This document shows, piece by piece, positions 17,532 to 25,938 of a stretch of 64,000 nucleotides of DNA (its first letter is position 1; each line of letters begins with the position of its first letter). This stretch comes from Desertivirga brevis. GTDB lineage: Bacteria; Bacteroidota; Bacteroidia; Sphingobacteriales; Sphingobacteriaceae. The DNA is taken from the NCBI RefSeq assembly GCF_017355835.1, contig NZ_JAFEWF010000005.1:1-64000 (forward strand). Direction: 5' to 3'. Under the pieces are notes generated by a model. It made no database searches. It had not been told where the DNA came from and worked only from the letters and a program-made list of their open reading frames with translations. A program made the position numbers and the translations under genes.

Positions 17532-18587
17532 GTGATCAGTAACTATCAGGATTTCTGGAGCTGGTTCCTCCAGCATGAAAAGTCTTTCTACAAAGTTGTT
17601 AAATCAGGAAAGGATATAGAAAACGGTTTTTTTAAACACCTGTCGCAAAAGCTTGGGGAATTGGGGGAGGGGTATTACTTTCTTACGGGAATGCTTGATG
17701 AAGAGACCGTTGAACTTGTTCTAACAGCTGATGGGATAATTGAAAGGATTGTTTTTGTTGAGGAATTAGTTAATGAGGCTCCGGTGATTCCTGGTTGGAA
17801 GTTTACATCTTCAAAACCTCCCGTTGATGTTAAAGGTATGGCCATTAATCTGGATAATATTTCTGTTAGTCAGGATTATTTAAGCTTTTACCCTAACCTT
17901 CATCCTGATTTCCCTGATGAAATTGATATAACTATTGTCTGTGAAGGTTATACCCCTGAAAACGCCAATAAACTTGCTACTGCTGTTTATATCTTTTTAG
18001 ATAATTATCTTGGTGAACTTCGCTCTGTAACTGTGATTGACAATCATTCTATTGTTGGTCCTGACCAGGCAAAAGCTGAACGGATACCTATTGAAAAGCT
18101 GAACGAATATTTGCGATGGAGGGAAAATGAGTTCGTAGAAAAATACGATGGCTTACGCTACAATACCGAAGACGACGAGTATACTCAGTTAAAGGCAGAG
18201 TTTCCCGATGGCAAGCCATTGTTGGTTACAATAAATTCAACGCTGCTTGATTGGGACCGTAAAGCCTCGCATCCCTGGATTTTTACTCTTGAAATTTATT
18301 ACGACGGAAAGACAAATGATGGTTTGCCGACAGAGGAGCTCTATCAATTGCTTGAAGATATCGAATTAGAAGCTGAAGAGTATCTTCCTGATTTTGATGG
18401 CTACCTTAACCTCGGCAGAAAAACCGGTAACGGGGAAAGGGAAGTTTATTTTGCCTGTAAAGATTTTAGAAAACCTTCTAAGGTTGCAGAATACCTAATT
18501 CGCAAGTACCAGGGACAGCTGGAAATGGATTACTCTATCTACAAAGACAAATATTGGCAGGCTTTTAACAAATATCGCGTTGTATAA
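17532..18587 (+). CDS. DUF695-domain protein
   Basis: 351 residues, very acidic and rich in aromatics, without signal peptide or membrane segment. The start is a GTG at 17532 directly after an in-frame TAA; the next Met is too far in. The C-terminal part (about 225-320) reads HPWIFTLEIYYDGKTNDGLP, then LEDIELEAEEYL and GYLNLGRKTGNGEREVYFAC, the pattern of DUF695, a domain of unknown function. The N-terminal half (about 5-100, FWSWFLQHEKSFYKVV) is seen in longer DUF695 proteins of Bacteroidota, as far as I recall. It follows the Hsp70 gene on the same strand by 159 bases; co-transcription is possible but not shown. Confidence 0.8.
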   Translation: MISNYQDFWSWFLQHEKSFYKVVKSGKDIENGFFKHLSQKLGELGEGYYFLTGMLDEETVELVLTADGIIERIVFVEELVNEAPVIPGWKFTSSKPPVDVKGMAINLDNISVSQDYLSFYPNLHPDFPDEIDITIVCEGYTPENANKLATAVYIFLDNYLGELRSVTVIDNHSIVGPDQAKAERIPIEKLNEYLRWRENEFVEKYDGLRYNTEDDEYTQLKAEFPDGKPLLVTINSTLLDWDRKASHPWIFTLEIYYDGKTNDGLPTEELYQLLEDIELEAEEYLPDFDGYLNLGRKTGNGEREVYFACKDFRKPSKVAEYLIRKYQGQLEMDYSIYKDKYWQAFNKYRVV

Positions 18588-18601
18588 TTAACATTATTAA
18601 A

Positions 18602-18635
18602 ACGGCTGTAAAGGTTATAAACCGTTGACAGCCGT
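18602..18635 (-). terminator. terminator-like hairpin between convergent genes
   Basis: An outer 8-bp stem (18602-18609 with 18628-18635) encloses a further short inverted repeat. On the minus strand it is followed by TTTAAT, so it best fits the end of the SRPBCC gene, but it could also serve the DUF695 gene. Confidence 0.55.
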
Positions 18636-18651
18636 CTCGAAAGATATTTCT

Positions 18652-19101
18652 TTAGGCATCCGGTATTTCTGGCTCTACCAGTTTTATTAGTTTTTCCAGT
18701 GACTCCTGCCAACCCAAGTAACACATTTCTGCGGGTATAACGTCGGGAATACCTTCCTGTAAAACTTTTAATTCTGTGCCTACCATAGTTTTTTGAAAGG
18801 ATATGGTATTAAGGATTTCTCCCGGTAAGTTAGGATCATCAAATTTGTCACTGTACTTTAGAAACTCATTCGGCCTAACCTCAAGATATTCACCGCCAAA
18901 TGAATGAGTGCCGCCTGTGCTGAAATTGACAAAGGACATTCTAAATTTTCCGCCTTCCTTCACCTCCATTTGATGAACGGTGCAAAGAAAGCCGTATGGT
19001 GGAAGCCATGAAGCTATCGCAAGTGGATCAGTGAAGGCCTTGTAAACTTTCTCTGGAGATGCTTTAATTACTCTGTGCAGCGAAACTGAGTTACTTTTCA
19101 T
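18652..19101 (-). CDS. SRPBCC/AHSA1-family protein
   Basis: 149 residues of the START-like SRPBCC fold in its AHSA1 branch. It begins SVSLHRVIKASPEKVYKAFT, has PLAIASWLPPYGF, a GGKFRMSFVNF strand and ends with LGWQESLEKLIKLVEPE, all usual landmarks of this family. The fold has a deep hydrophobic pocket for lipids or other small ligands; some members are Hsp90 co-chaperone-like, most have no known role. It is cytoplasmic, with no signal peptide. It is convergent with the DUF695 gene and has a separate upstream region of about 220 bases shared with the divergent unknown gene. Confidence 0.88.
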   Translation of the reverse strand: MKSNSVSLHRVIKASPEKVYKAFTDPLAIASWLPPYGFLCTVHQMEVKEGGKFRMSFVNFSTGGTHSFGGEYLEVRPNEFLKYSDKFDDPNLPGEILNTISFQKTMVGTELKVLQEGIPDVIPAEMCYLGWQESLEKLIKLVEPEIPDA

Positions 19102-19264
19102 GATAAAATTATTAATGTTTATATCTGATTATCTTTTACAAATGTGAAGGAATAAACCGAGAAGCAGGAGGTGAGTATGCGACAAAATAGAGTCCGTTTG
19201 CGCCTCTTTAAATAATTCATCTTCTTTATCCATAATTTATTCAGTTCTGGACTTTCGGAGGCTA

Positions 19265-19295
19265 TTGCGAATTACCCATTTTGTATTTACATTCG
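19265..19295 (+). promoter_or_regulatory. candidate promoter of the 192-residue acidic protein gene
   Basis: TTG at 19265-19267 and TACATTCG at 19288-19295 are 20 bases apart. This fits the Bacteroidota -33/-7 layout with one mismatch in the TAnnTTTG element. The start codon lies 28 bases downstream. Confidence 0.45.
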
Positions 19296-19322
19296 TCTTA
19301 AACCCCCTAAACTACGCTAAGG

Positions 19323-19901
19323 ATGAGTTCTGATACTTTTAATTACAGGGAACAATTAATATCTATTTTCTGGGATCTTGATAATACTATCTCTAACCTG
19401 TTTCAAATGGGTTTCAATATTGGACTGGAGGAGGAGTGGCGGGATTTTAAGGAATCAATTAAAGAAGGCGATGCTATCCCTATTGATCTGGAGTACCTGC
19501 GGGCAATTGAGCACCCCACGTTAAAAGGAATTATTGAAATGATAGAGATCCTGGTAGAAACACGTAACTCGTTGGCTAACATTAATCAGCTTACAGATGA
19601 AGAACTTGTTTTGCCAGAAGGAATTTATGAAACAGAAGCTATTGAAGAGCAGGAGGGTCCACATGCGCACTATCTGGATGTTTGGATACAAGGACTATTT
19701 GGAGATTTAATTAATTTGTTCGAAGCTATATGGATCCTGGCCCACGGTACGGAGCCTCCGTCGGAAATTTACGACCAGTTTACCGAAAATTATTATGAAG
19801 GTGGTTTGGAGATAGAAAGTGACGATGAGAACGTACGATTTCTTCTCGAGGCATTAAACAGGGTTTTATTTACAAATGGGGGAACCGAATATTATGCCTG
19901 A
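19323..19901 (+). CDS. acidic cytoplasmic protein of unknown function
   Basis: 192 residues, strongly acidic (many Glu and Asp), predicted mainly helical, without signal peptide or clear membrane segment; the stretch VWIQGLFGDLINLFEAIWIL (about 122-141) is the most hydrophobic part and could be a buried helix. No family is recognised. It is monocistronic: its own promoter-like element lies upstream and a strong hairpin terminator follows. The long helical, acidic character might suit a protein-binding or anti-type factor, but that is speculation. Confidence 0.7.
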   Translation: MSSDTFNYREQLISIFWDLDNTISNLFQMGFNIGLEEEWRDFKESIKEGDAIPIDLEYLRAIEHPTLKGIIEMIEILVETRNSLANINQLTDEELVLPEGIYETEAIEEQEGPHAHYLDVWIQGLFGDLINLFEAIWILAHGTEPPSEIYDQFTENYYEGGLEIESDDENVRFLLEALNRVLFTNGGTEYYA

Positions 19902-19930
19902 GTTACTATAACGGGTATCTCAATATAAGA

Positions 19931-19961
19931 AATGAGCACTTATCTTAAATAAGTGCTCATT
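19931..19961. terminator. strong two-way terminator hairpin
   Basis: A perfect 13-bp stem (19931-19943 with 19949-19961, loop of 5) followed by TTTCTGTTTC on the plus strand. It separates the convergent genes ending at 19901 and 20009 and probably serves both. Confidence 0.8.
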
Positions 19962-20008
19962 TTCTGTTTCTAATCGCCAATAAAAATTGCAGGAGGATCT
20001 AGTCTCCT

Positions 20009-20251
20009 TTACTTCTCCCTATACAATACCATTCCAGCATGGTAAAGAATGCCATCTATAAAATCACCATCGGCAGTGAAGCCTGTGTCATCTTTATAAT
20101 CGATATGATCTTCTGAGATTTTATAGCTGCCCTGGTAAGCACTTTTTTTATTTCCTCTGGCTTCATCGTACCTGCCGTTTGGTAGAAGATGGTGTCGTAT
20201 GTACCCATCGGCAGTTACCCACATTCCCGTGTAGCCTTTATTAGCTGGCAT
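20009..20251 (-). CDS. small Atu4866-type protein
   Basis: 80 residues from the ATG at 20251 (an in-frame TTG two codons earlier is less likely). It reads GYTGMWVTADGYIRHHLLPN, then NGRYDEARGNKKSAYQGSY and GFTADGDFIDGILYHAGMVL, which I recognise as the Atu4866 family of small beta-barrel-like proteins, known from structural genomics but without an assigned function. The start overlaps the end of the SDR gene by 11 bases, so the two are translationally coupled. In other bacteria this family is likewise often found beside or fused to oxidoreductases, which fits here; that remark is from memory. Confidence 0.8.
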   Translation of the reverse strand: MPANKGYTGMWVTADGYIRHHLLPNGRYDEARGNKKSAYQGSYKISEDHIDYKDDTGFTADGDFIDGILYHAGMVLYREK

Positions 20252-21092
20252 ACTCAAAACCTGTTTTTGTTGCTAATTCTTTCCAATCTTCCAAATCCTT
20301 ATTGAGCAAGTTTATTTTATCCTGCGCCAACTGGTAGGAGTCTTCGCCAAGGAAGAGATGAAGAGGAGGGTTTTTGCTTTCACTTGCTTTGATAATTACT
20401 TCAACAGCCTTTTCTGGGTCGCCAGGTTGATTGCCGTTGATATCTTCCTGATGCATTTGTTGAGTTTGTCGCACTTCCTTGTAAGCTTCCAGTGGGTTTT
20501 CGGGTGTACCAAGGGAACCGCTGGTAAGGAAATCAGTTCTGAAGTAGCCAGGAGAAACCAGAGTGGTATGTATTCCAAATGGTTTTACTTCAGCAGCTAA
20601 TGATTCTGTAAGCCCGTGGACGGCGAACTTGGTAGCGCAGTAAATGCCGAAGCCAGGGAAAAGGCCGCTAAATCCGGCAATAGATGCGATATTGATAATA
20701 TGTCCCTGCTTTTGCTCTCGCAACTGCGGTAATGCCTTCCGGATCACATTAAGGAGACCGAACACATTGACATCAAAGTTTTCCCGGGACTCGCGGTCGC
20801 TCAGTTCTTCTAAACTACCTACTAGTCCATATCCTGCGTTATTCACCACCACATCTAATCTTTCAAATTTGCTTACTGTTCTGGTAATTGCTTCCTCCAC
20901 ACTCTCTTCTGATTTAATGTTAACCGCGAGAGGCAGGAAGCTTTCAGATTCTGCACTAACAGCCTTTTGTAGATCACTTAAGTTTCTCGATGTTGCAGCT
21001 ACCTTATGGCCAGCATCTAATAATTGTTTAACCAGGCTTAGTCCTAATCCCTTAGAAGCACCTGTTACGAACCATACTTTTTTAGTTTCCAT
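20241..21092 (-). CDS. SDR-family oxidoreductase (first paralogue upstream of Atu4866 gene)
   Basis: 283 residues of a classical short-chain dehydrogenase: cofactor motif TGASKGLG (10-17), NNAGYG (84-89), the Ser of NIASIAG near 136, and the catalytic YCATK with Tyr151 and Lys155. The Arg in AATSRN after the second strand indicates preference for NADP(H). Substrate unknown. It is about half identical by eye over its whole length to the SDR encoded just upstream (21123-21962), so the pair arose by tandem duplication. Gap to that gene is 30 bases; the 3' end overlaps the Atu4866 gene, giving a three-gene operon. Confidence 0.92.
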   Translation of the reverse strand: METKKVWFVTGASKGLGLSLVKQLLDAGHKVAATSRNLSDLQKAVSAESESFLPLAVNIKSEESVEEAITRTVSKFERLDVVVNNAGYGLVGSLEELSDRESRENFDVNVFGLLNVIRKALPQLREQKQGHIINIASIAGFSGLFPGFGIYCATKFAVHGLTESLAAEVKPFGIHTTLVSPGYFRTDFLTSGSLGTPENPLEAYKEVRQTQQMHQEDINGNQPGDPEKAVEVIIKASESKNPPLHLFLGEDSYQLAQDKINLLNKDLEDWKELATKTGFEYAS

Positions 21093-21122
21093 GATATTTT
21101 TATCTGTCTTTTATTTAATTAT

Positions 21123-21962
21123 TTATCCATTATATGCCATTGACCGAGCGAGCTCTTCACCTAATTTGAATTCTTGTGTCAGAAAATCCAGTTTTCGCAT
21201 TGCTCTTGTATAGGCATCTTCGCCTAGAAGGAGATACAGTGGAGGCTCGGGTTCTTCGGCTGTTTGTATAATAGCCGCTGCTGCCTTTTCAGGATCTCCA
21301 GCTTGTTGTCCATTCATCTGGAGATATTTTTCATGAGATGCCCGTACACCCTGATATTCCTTTAGCGGACATTCGGGAAGAACAAGAGATTCTTTAGTCA
21401 GGAAACTTGTTCTGAATGCCCCTGGTGCAACTATTGTCACCTTCACTCCAAACTCTTTTACATCTTCAGCTAATACTTCCGTAAGTCCCACCACTGAGAA
21501 TTTAGTAGCGGCATACATAGCCCAACCAGTTGTTGCAGCAAATCCAGCAATTGAAGACACGTTGAAGATGTGACCTGATCTTTGGTTTCGCATAAAGGGC
21601 ATTACATGTCTCACTACATTCAGAGTGCCGAAGACATTTATTTCAAAACTATCCCTGCTTTCTTTATCACTCAATTCCTCGATACTACCTCCAATGCCAT
21701 ATCCAGCATTATTAATGACAACATCAATCCTGCGAAAGGTCTCAACAGTCTTTTCTATTGCATCTTTAACACTCCCTTCATTAGCAAGATCAACCTGTAG
21801 TGGAAGAAAGGAAGGAGAATTTATCCCTACAGCTGTCTTAAGTTGCTCCAAATTCCTTGATGTGGCTGCAACTGACTGTCCCTTTTCTAATAATTGCCTT
21901 ACAAGGCTCAGCCCGAAACCTTTCGAAGCTCCTGTTATAAACCATATTTTTTTGCTTTCCAT
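21123..21962 (-). CDS. SDR-family oxidoreductase (second paralogue)
   Basis: 279 residues with TGASKGFG (10-17), NNAGYG (84-89), Ser in NVSSIAG, and YAATK with Tyr150 and Lys154. AATSRN after the second strand again suggests NADP(H). The C-terminal third (PECPLKEYQGVRASHEKYLQ) parallels the neighbouring paralogue (PENPLEAYKEVRQTQQMHQE). It is the first gene of the SDR operon, so the simple repeat tract at 22061-22205 lies in its upstream region. An AraC-type regulator gene follows further upstream on the same strand. Substrates of such paralogue pairs are not known. Confidence 0.92.
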   Translation of the reverse strand: MESKKIWFITGASKGFGLSLVRQLLEKGQSVAATSRNLEQLKTAVGINSPSFLPLQVDLANEGSVKDAIEKTVETFRRIDVVINNAGYGIGGSIEELSDKESRDSFEINVFGTLNVVRHVMPFMRNQRSGHIFNVSSIAGFAATTGWAMYAATKFSVVGLTEVLAEDVKEFGVKVTIVAPGAFRTSFLTKESLVLPECPLKEYQGVRASHEKYLQMNGQQAGDPEKAAAAIIQTAEEPEPPLYLLLGEDAYTRAMRKLDFLTQEFKLGEELARSMAYNG

Positions 21963-22060
21963 GTCTGATCTTTTGATGATTCAAAGTTAGCTCGCTTTTA
22001 GAGGGGCAGATTGTGAGATTCAATGAGATAGTTGCAAAATTCAAACAAGGGTAGGGGAGC

Positions 22061-22205
22061 AGGGAAGGAAGGAATGAATGAATGAATGAATGAATGAATG
22101 AATGAATGAATGAATGAATGAATGAAGGAAGGAAGGAAGGAAGGAAGGAAGGAAGGAGTGATAGAATGAGTGAAGGAGGGAAGGAGGGAATGAATGAAGG
22201 AAGGA
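22061..22205. repeat. tetranucleotide simple-sequence tract, (GAAT)13(GAAG)8 core
   Basis: Counting the bases gives 13 perfect GAAT units at 22072-22123, then 8 perfect GAAG units at 22124-22155, flanked by imperfect GGAA/GAAT/GGGA units to 22205. The tract lies between the AraC gene and the first SDR gene, about 100 bases upstream of the SDR start codon. Uninterrupted tetranucleotide runs of this length are prone to slipped-strand change in length. Confidence 0.95.
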
Positions 22206-22228
22206 ATTGTTATTCTATTACGTCAAAA

Positions 22229-23149
22229 TTACGCCGCCTGGTTATTACGGAATCTGCTTGGCGTTAATAAAGTGTGTTTTTTGAAGAAGTTGTTGAAGTG
22301 AGCCGGGTCTTCAAAGCCTAGGGAATATGCGATTTCTGATATATTCCAATTCGTGTGTTTCAGTAGAGCCTTTGCTTCAGATGTTAAACGTTCTGCTATC
22401 AGTAGGGTAGTTGTTTTTCCTGTTGATTCTTTAATGGCCCTGTTCAGGTGGTTTACGTGAACCGCCAGCTGCTCGGCGTAATCTTTTGCAGAACGCATAG
22501 TCAGGCGCTGTCCGGGACGCTCAATAGGGAACTGTCTTTCAAGTAGTTCTGTAAATACTGCAGTTATCCTCGACTTGGCGTCAGGGTGATGATATAAGGT
22601 TTCTGTTGGGCGTGACTTTAAAGCGAAATGGGTGATTTCGGTAACATAGTTCCTTATCAAATCCATTTTAAAAGCATAGTCTGAATTAATCTCCTCCAAC
22701 ATCTTTAAAAATATTGAGCTTACATGTTTGTCTTGATCAGCATCAAGTTTATAGGCAGGGCTCCCGCCCGGAGCATACATGGGAAGGTCGCCAAGTCCTC
22801 CTCTTATTTTTTCTGTGAAAAACGATTTTGAGAAAATACAGAAGAAACCTGTTTTATCTTCAGAAAGAGACTCCCAGGTATAGGGAATGTTCGGATTGAA
22901 AAACATAAGTGTGGAACCTGAAATTTCAACGCTCTTATCTGCATAATGATACCTGTTTCTCCCTCTAATAAGGCTGATTTTATAAAAGTCGCGGCGACTG
23001 TAGTTTACGGGACGCGCATTAGGGCCGTGGCAATCCTCCAGCCTGAACACATTGAAATGCCCGGTCTCCTGGTTTAGATTTCCCGGTAGACGATCGAACT
23101 TGATCCTGTAAAAGTCCTCAATTGTCTCTGTTTTCATAGATACATTCAT
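22229..23149 (-). CDS. AraC-family transcriptional regulator
   Basis: 306 residues. The N-terminal half carries a cupin-like sensing domain (PVNYSRRDFYKISLIRG, then STLMFFNPNIPYTW). The C-terminal 100 residues hold two helix-turn-helix motifs: AKDYAEQLAVHVNHLNRAIK with TGKTTTLLIAERLTSEAKAL, then SEIAYSLGFEDPAHFNNFFK followed by TLLTPSRFR. Start at the ATG at 23149; an ATG at 23137 is an alternative. It lies upstream of the SDR pair on the same strand and divergent from a lipoprotein gene. Regulators of this type usually control the adjacent oxidoreductases, so the SDR operon is the likely target. Confidence 0.93.
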   Translation of the reverse strand: MNVSMKTETIEDFYRIKFDRLPGNLNQETGHFNVFRLEDCHGPNARPVNYSRRDFYKISLIRGRNRYHYADKSVEISGSTLMFFNPNIPYTWESLSEDKTGFFCIFSKSFFTEKIRGGLGDLPMYAPGGSPAYKLDADQDKHVSSIFLKMLEEINSDYAFKMDLIRNYVTEITHFALKSRPTETLYHHPDAKSRITAVFTELLERQFPIERPGQRLTMRSAKDYAEQLAVHVNHLNRAIKESTGKTTTLLIAERLTSEAKALLKHTNWNISEIAYSLGFEDPAHFNNFFKKHTLLTPSRFRNNQAA

Positions 23150-23302
23150 CCTTGTAAACTTTAATAAAATTACCCATTCAGCAACAAGTTAAAGTTATGA
23201 CGAAAAATTTAAATGAAATTGTATAATTCACATAATGACTTGCGAAATTCAAACAATCCAGATTGGAACAATTCTAGGACAGAAACGTTCTTTATTAGCA
23301 TT

Positions 23303-23800
23303 ATGAAAAAACTTCAAACTATAGGACTCCTACTATTATTAGCGGGAATTATCACTGGTTGCGGTAATAACACCAATAAAACCCCAACTACAGTCGAGAA
23401 TGGAGAAGATACTAAGGAAAATCAGAAAACCACGGAACAAGAACCTTTAAAAGGTTGCTATATAGGAGTACTAAAGAGGGATACATTCCAATTAGCTATA
23501 ACGGCTGTTAATGGAAATACCGTTGAAGGAAGTTTGTTGTACGACTTTTACGAGAAAGATAAGGCGAAGGGAACAATTCAGGGCCAGTTTTCCAATGGAT
23601 TATTACTGGCAGACTATACTTTTCAATCGGAGGGAATTACTTCTGTAAGACAGGTTATCTTTAAAAAAACAGCTACAGGGTTTATTGAGGGCTATGGAAA
23701 TACCAAGTCGGAGGGAGGGAAAGATTTGTTAGTCGATACCGCCGGAGTGAGTTACGATAATTCACTGGAGTTAAAGAGATCTGATATTTGTTTACCTTGA
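23303..23800 (+). CDS. small lipoprotein of unknown function
   Basis: 165 residues from the ATG at 23303, which opens a good lipoprotein signal (MKKLQTIGLLLLLAG) with lipobox IITGC (Cys20). The frame is open further upstream, but an earlier start would bury the signal peptide. After a low-complexity Asn/Thr/Glu linker (21-55), the globular part begins GCYIGVLKRDTFQLAITAVN, then TVEGSLLYDFYEKDKAKGTI, a beta-meander with alternating strands seen in many small Bacteroidota lipoproteins that I cannot assign further. It is divergent from the AraC gene. Confidence 0.75.
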   Translation: MKKLQTIGLLLLLAGIITGCGNNTNKTPTTVENGEDTKENQKTTEQEPLKGCYIGVLKRDTFQLAITAVNGNTVEGSLLYDFYEKDKAKGTIQGQFSNGLLLADYTFQSEGITSVRQVIFKKTATGFIEGYGNTKSEGGKDLLVDTAGVSYDNSLELKRSDICLP

Positions 23801-23935
23801 AAATTCTTTACATAAAACATTAAATATAAGTAGCTTAAATGTTTTCTTTTATATATTTGATTGGGTATAAGGAATGAGTGCAGGATTAATTAGTTAATAA
23901 CAATACGAGGCAGGTACCATTCAACATTAAAAAAC

Positions 23936-24121
23936 ATGAAATCTAAAGTCTTTTTTCACAACTTTTTTTTAGCTGCTGGCATTATCTGGACCCTTTCGGC
24001 CCTGTCAATTCTTACTTTTGAACTTAATTTTCAGCCACGGGAAATTTTTCTAACGCTGATTTTTCCGCTGGCTTATGCCGTGGTAAGGTTATTTGATCGC
24101 GGTATCCCTCAGAAAGGATGA
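23936..24121 (+). CDS. small two-helix membrane protein
   Basis: 61 residues with two hydrophobic segments (about 8-27, FHNFFLAAGIIWTLSALSIL, and about 38-53, IFLTLIFPLAYAVVRLF), and a basic C-terminus (DRGIPQKG). The composition is that of a real small membrane protein. No family is recognised. It stands alone between a lipoprotein gene and the convergent exonuclease VII genes. Its short length is the main doubt. Confidence 0.5.
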   Translation: MKSKVFFHNFFLAAGIIWTLSALSILTFELNFQPREIFLTLIFPLAYAVVRLFDRGIPQKG

Positions 24122-24138
24122 GTTCTCCGGTGATTCCC

Positions 24139-24330
24139 TTACATTCCCCCTAAAATTCCATTAATTTCTTCCTCGGTGCTTCTCAGTTTCTGTTGACAAA
24201 AGTTGATCAACACTGAAGCCCGCTTTACTTTCGTTGCAAGTTCGTCAATAGATACCTGCTCATTGTTTATATCCTGATAGATCTGCTCCAATTCTTTGTA
24301 GGCAGCCTCATAGTTCAAAGTCTCTTCCAT
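24139..24330 (-). CDS. xseB: exodeoxyribonuclease VII small subunit
   Basis: 63 residues, the usual size of XseB: YEAAYKELEQIYQDINNEQV, then SIDELATKVKRASVLINFCQ and QKLRSTEEEI. This matches the family pattern of two helices that wrap the large subunit. Several small subunits bind one XseA to give the enzyme that degrades single-stranded DNA from both ends in repair. The gene overlaps the end of xseA by 23 bases, so translation is coupled. It is transcribed towards the small membrane-protein gene at 23936. Confidence 0.95.
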   Translation of the reverse strand: MEETLNYEAAYKELEQIYQDINNEQVSIDELATKVKRASVLINFCQQKLRSTEEEINGILGGM

Positions 24331-25798
24331 TGTATGTTTCTATATTTTTAACTTCTGTGTTTATTAGTGTGTTATGTCTTATTACCTGGATTGTTTCTCC
24401 TGGTTTTAGTTCTTCCGAATCGGAGAGGATCTTCCCCTTTTTCTTCAATAAAGCGAAGCCTCTCTTTAATATTTTATTAGGGCTTGCAGCCGCAATACCT
24501 TCACCCAAACGCTCCAATGCTTTTTTTTGATCTATAAGCAAACGAGGAAGGGTAGAGCTTAATTGCGTTTGCAGTAGAGAGCTTTTTTGCTTTTCTTCCT
24601 TTAAAACCTGCTGCACCCGGTAACCCATTCGGAGCACTTTCTCCTGCACATTTTTCTCGTGCTTATGAAGGATATTTCTCGCTTTATTATTTAAGTTATA
24701 CTGCCGCTGTTTCAAATCCTGTCCAGATTCGCTAAGCAGTTGCCGGGATCCTTCAACAATCCTCTCTGTTCTTCGGTCCAGCTCCTGCTCCCGCCGGTTT
24801 AGTTCCTGCTTTACCGACCTTAGGAAACCATCTTGCAATAAATGCAAACTTCTGTTATTCCGGGCTAGGAGATCCTGTCCCTTATTCTGAATACCTCCCG
24901 CCAAAAAATTCACCTGCTTTTCAAAGTTATTGTTATGATCGAGGATAAATTGTGCTGCAATACTCGGTGTTTTCGTATGGACTCTTGCAAAGAAATCGCA
25001 AATACCCTGATTCATATGGTGACCAATACCGGTGATAACCGGGATAGGGAAAGTGGCGAGGGCGAGACTGAGATGATAATCATCAAAAGGTAGAAAATCA
25101 GCAGGAGCACCACCACCTCGGGTTAGTACAACCACATCATAATTAACTTTTGAAATTCTTATTTTACTGAAGGCATCATAGAGGGAGGACTGAGCCCCAT
25201 AGCCCTGTACCAATACGTTATATAAGTCGACCCTAAATTTGTACCCAAACTCATTGCTTTGCAAACAGTGACTAAAGTCAGAATAAGCGTCAGAACTAGC
25301 TGAAGTAATTAAGGCGATTCGTTGTATCGCCCTTGGTAAGCCCAGTCGTTTGTTTGGTGTTATAAAACTCCCGTTTTGAAATTGGATAACATGAGGATGA
25401 TCCGCAAGAAGCTTCTTAAGAGTTTCCTTCCTTTGCAGCTCTATGCCTCCCAAGGTCAGCTCGGCATCGATCTCGCATAGCACCAGACTTAAACCGTAAA
25501 CTGGATGATAGTTAATGGTTACCCTAGCTCCAACTTTTATTCCCTCTGTAAACTTTTGGCCTGTTACTTTTTCAAAGCCGGCTATTGCCATAGTACCTTC
25601 TCCCATAAAAGCGCAGGCTCTGATTTGTGCTACTTTAGCACCTTTGTCTAGTTCAATGAGATCGAAGTAAATATGACTCCCAATCTTCCTTACACCAGCA
25701 ACTTCTCCCTTTACCCAGTATGAGGAAGGGAAACGCTCACGGATGGTATTCTGAACCTGGGTAAGCAGTTGCTTTAGTGAAATGTAAGATGCGGGCAT
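24308..25798 (-). CDS. xseA: exodeoxyribonuclease VII large subunit
   Basis: 496 residues from the ATG at 25798 (a TTG start four codons earlier is less likely). An N-terminal OB-fold DNA-binding domain (about 5-100, with YWVKGEVAGVRKIGSHIYFD) is followed by the catalytic Exonuc_VII_L domain (about 135-300), with IALITSASSDAYSDF, VVVLTRGGGAPADFLPFDD and PVITGIGHHMNQGICDFFA, and a long basic coiled coil (about 300-430) that binds XseB. The motif RGGG-D...D and the GIGH-D-D residues form the active site. A normal housekeeping gene; it is divergent from the GH105 gene. Confidence 0.96.
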   Translation of the reverse strand: MPASYISLKQLLTQVQNTIRERFPSSYWVKGEVAGVRKIGSHIYFDLIELDKGAKVAQIRACAFMGEGTMAIAGFEKVTGQKFTEGIKVGARVTINYHPVYGLSLVLCEIDAELTLGGIELQRKETLKKLLADHPHVIQFQNGSFITPNKRLGLPRAIQRIALITSASSDAYSDFSHCLQSNEFGYKFRVDLYNVLVQGYGAQSSLYDAFSKIRISKVNYDVVVLTRGGGAPADFLPFDDYHLSLALATFPIPVITGIGHHMNQGICDFFARVHTKTPSIAAQFILDHNNNFEKQVNFLAGGIQNKGQDLLARNNRSLHLLQDGFLRSVKQELNRREQELDRRTERIVEGSRQLLSESGQDLKQRQYNLNNKARNILHKHEKNVQEKVLRMGYRVQQVLKEEKQKSSLLQTQLSSTLPRLLIDQKKALERLGEGIAAASPNKILKRGFALLKKKGKILSDSEELKPGETIQVIRHNTLINTEVKNIETYNGRDFEL

Positions 25799-25938
25799 GT
25801 TGTGATGCAAAGATAAGAGGAATGTTACATGATTCTGCTTATCAAATTTGAGGCAATTCTATTAGGAAAAGATATTATTCTGCATATTCGCCTTCTGGAT
25901 ACTTCAACCAAATGAATCCTTAATAGTAACCAAATTCA

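Noticed and set aside
20644..21213. 189-codon frame on the plus strand opposite the SDR genes
   Set aside because: It is antisense to clear SDR coding sequence with intact motifs; long mirror frames arise from codon bias.
22061..22205. Considered as a CRISPR array or minisatellite
   Set aside because: The unit is 4 bases with no spacers, so it is a simple-sequence repeat and not CRISPR.
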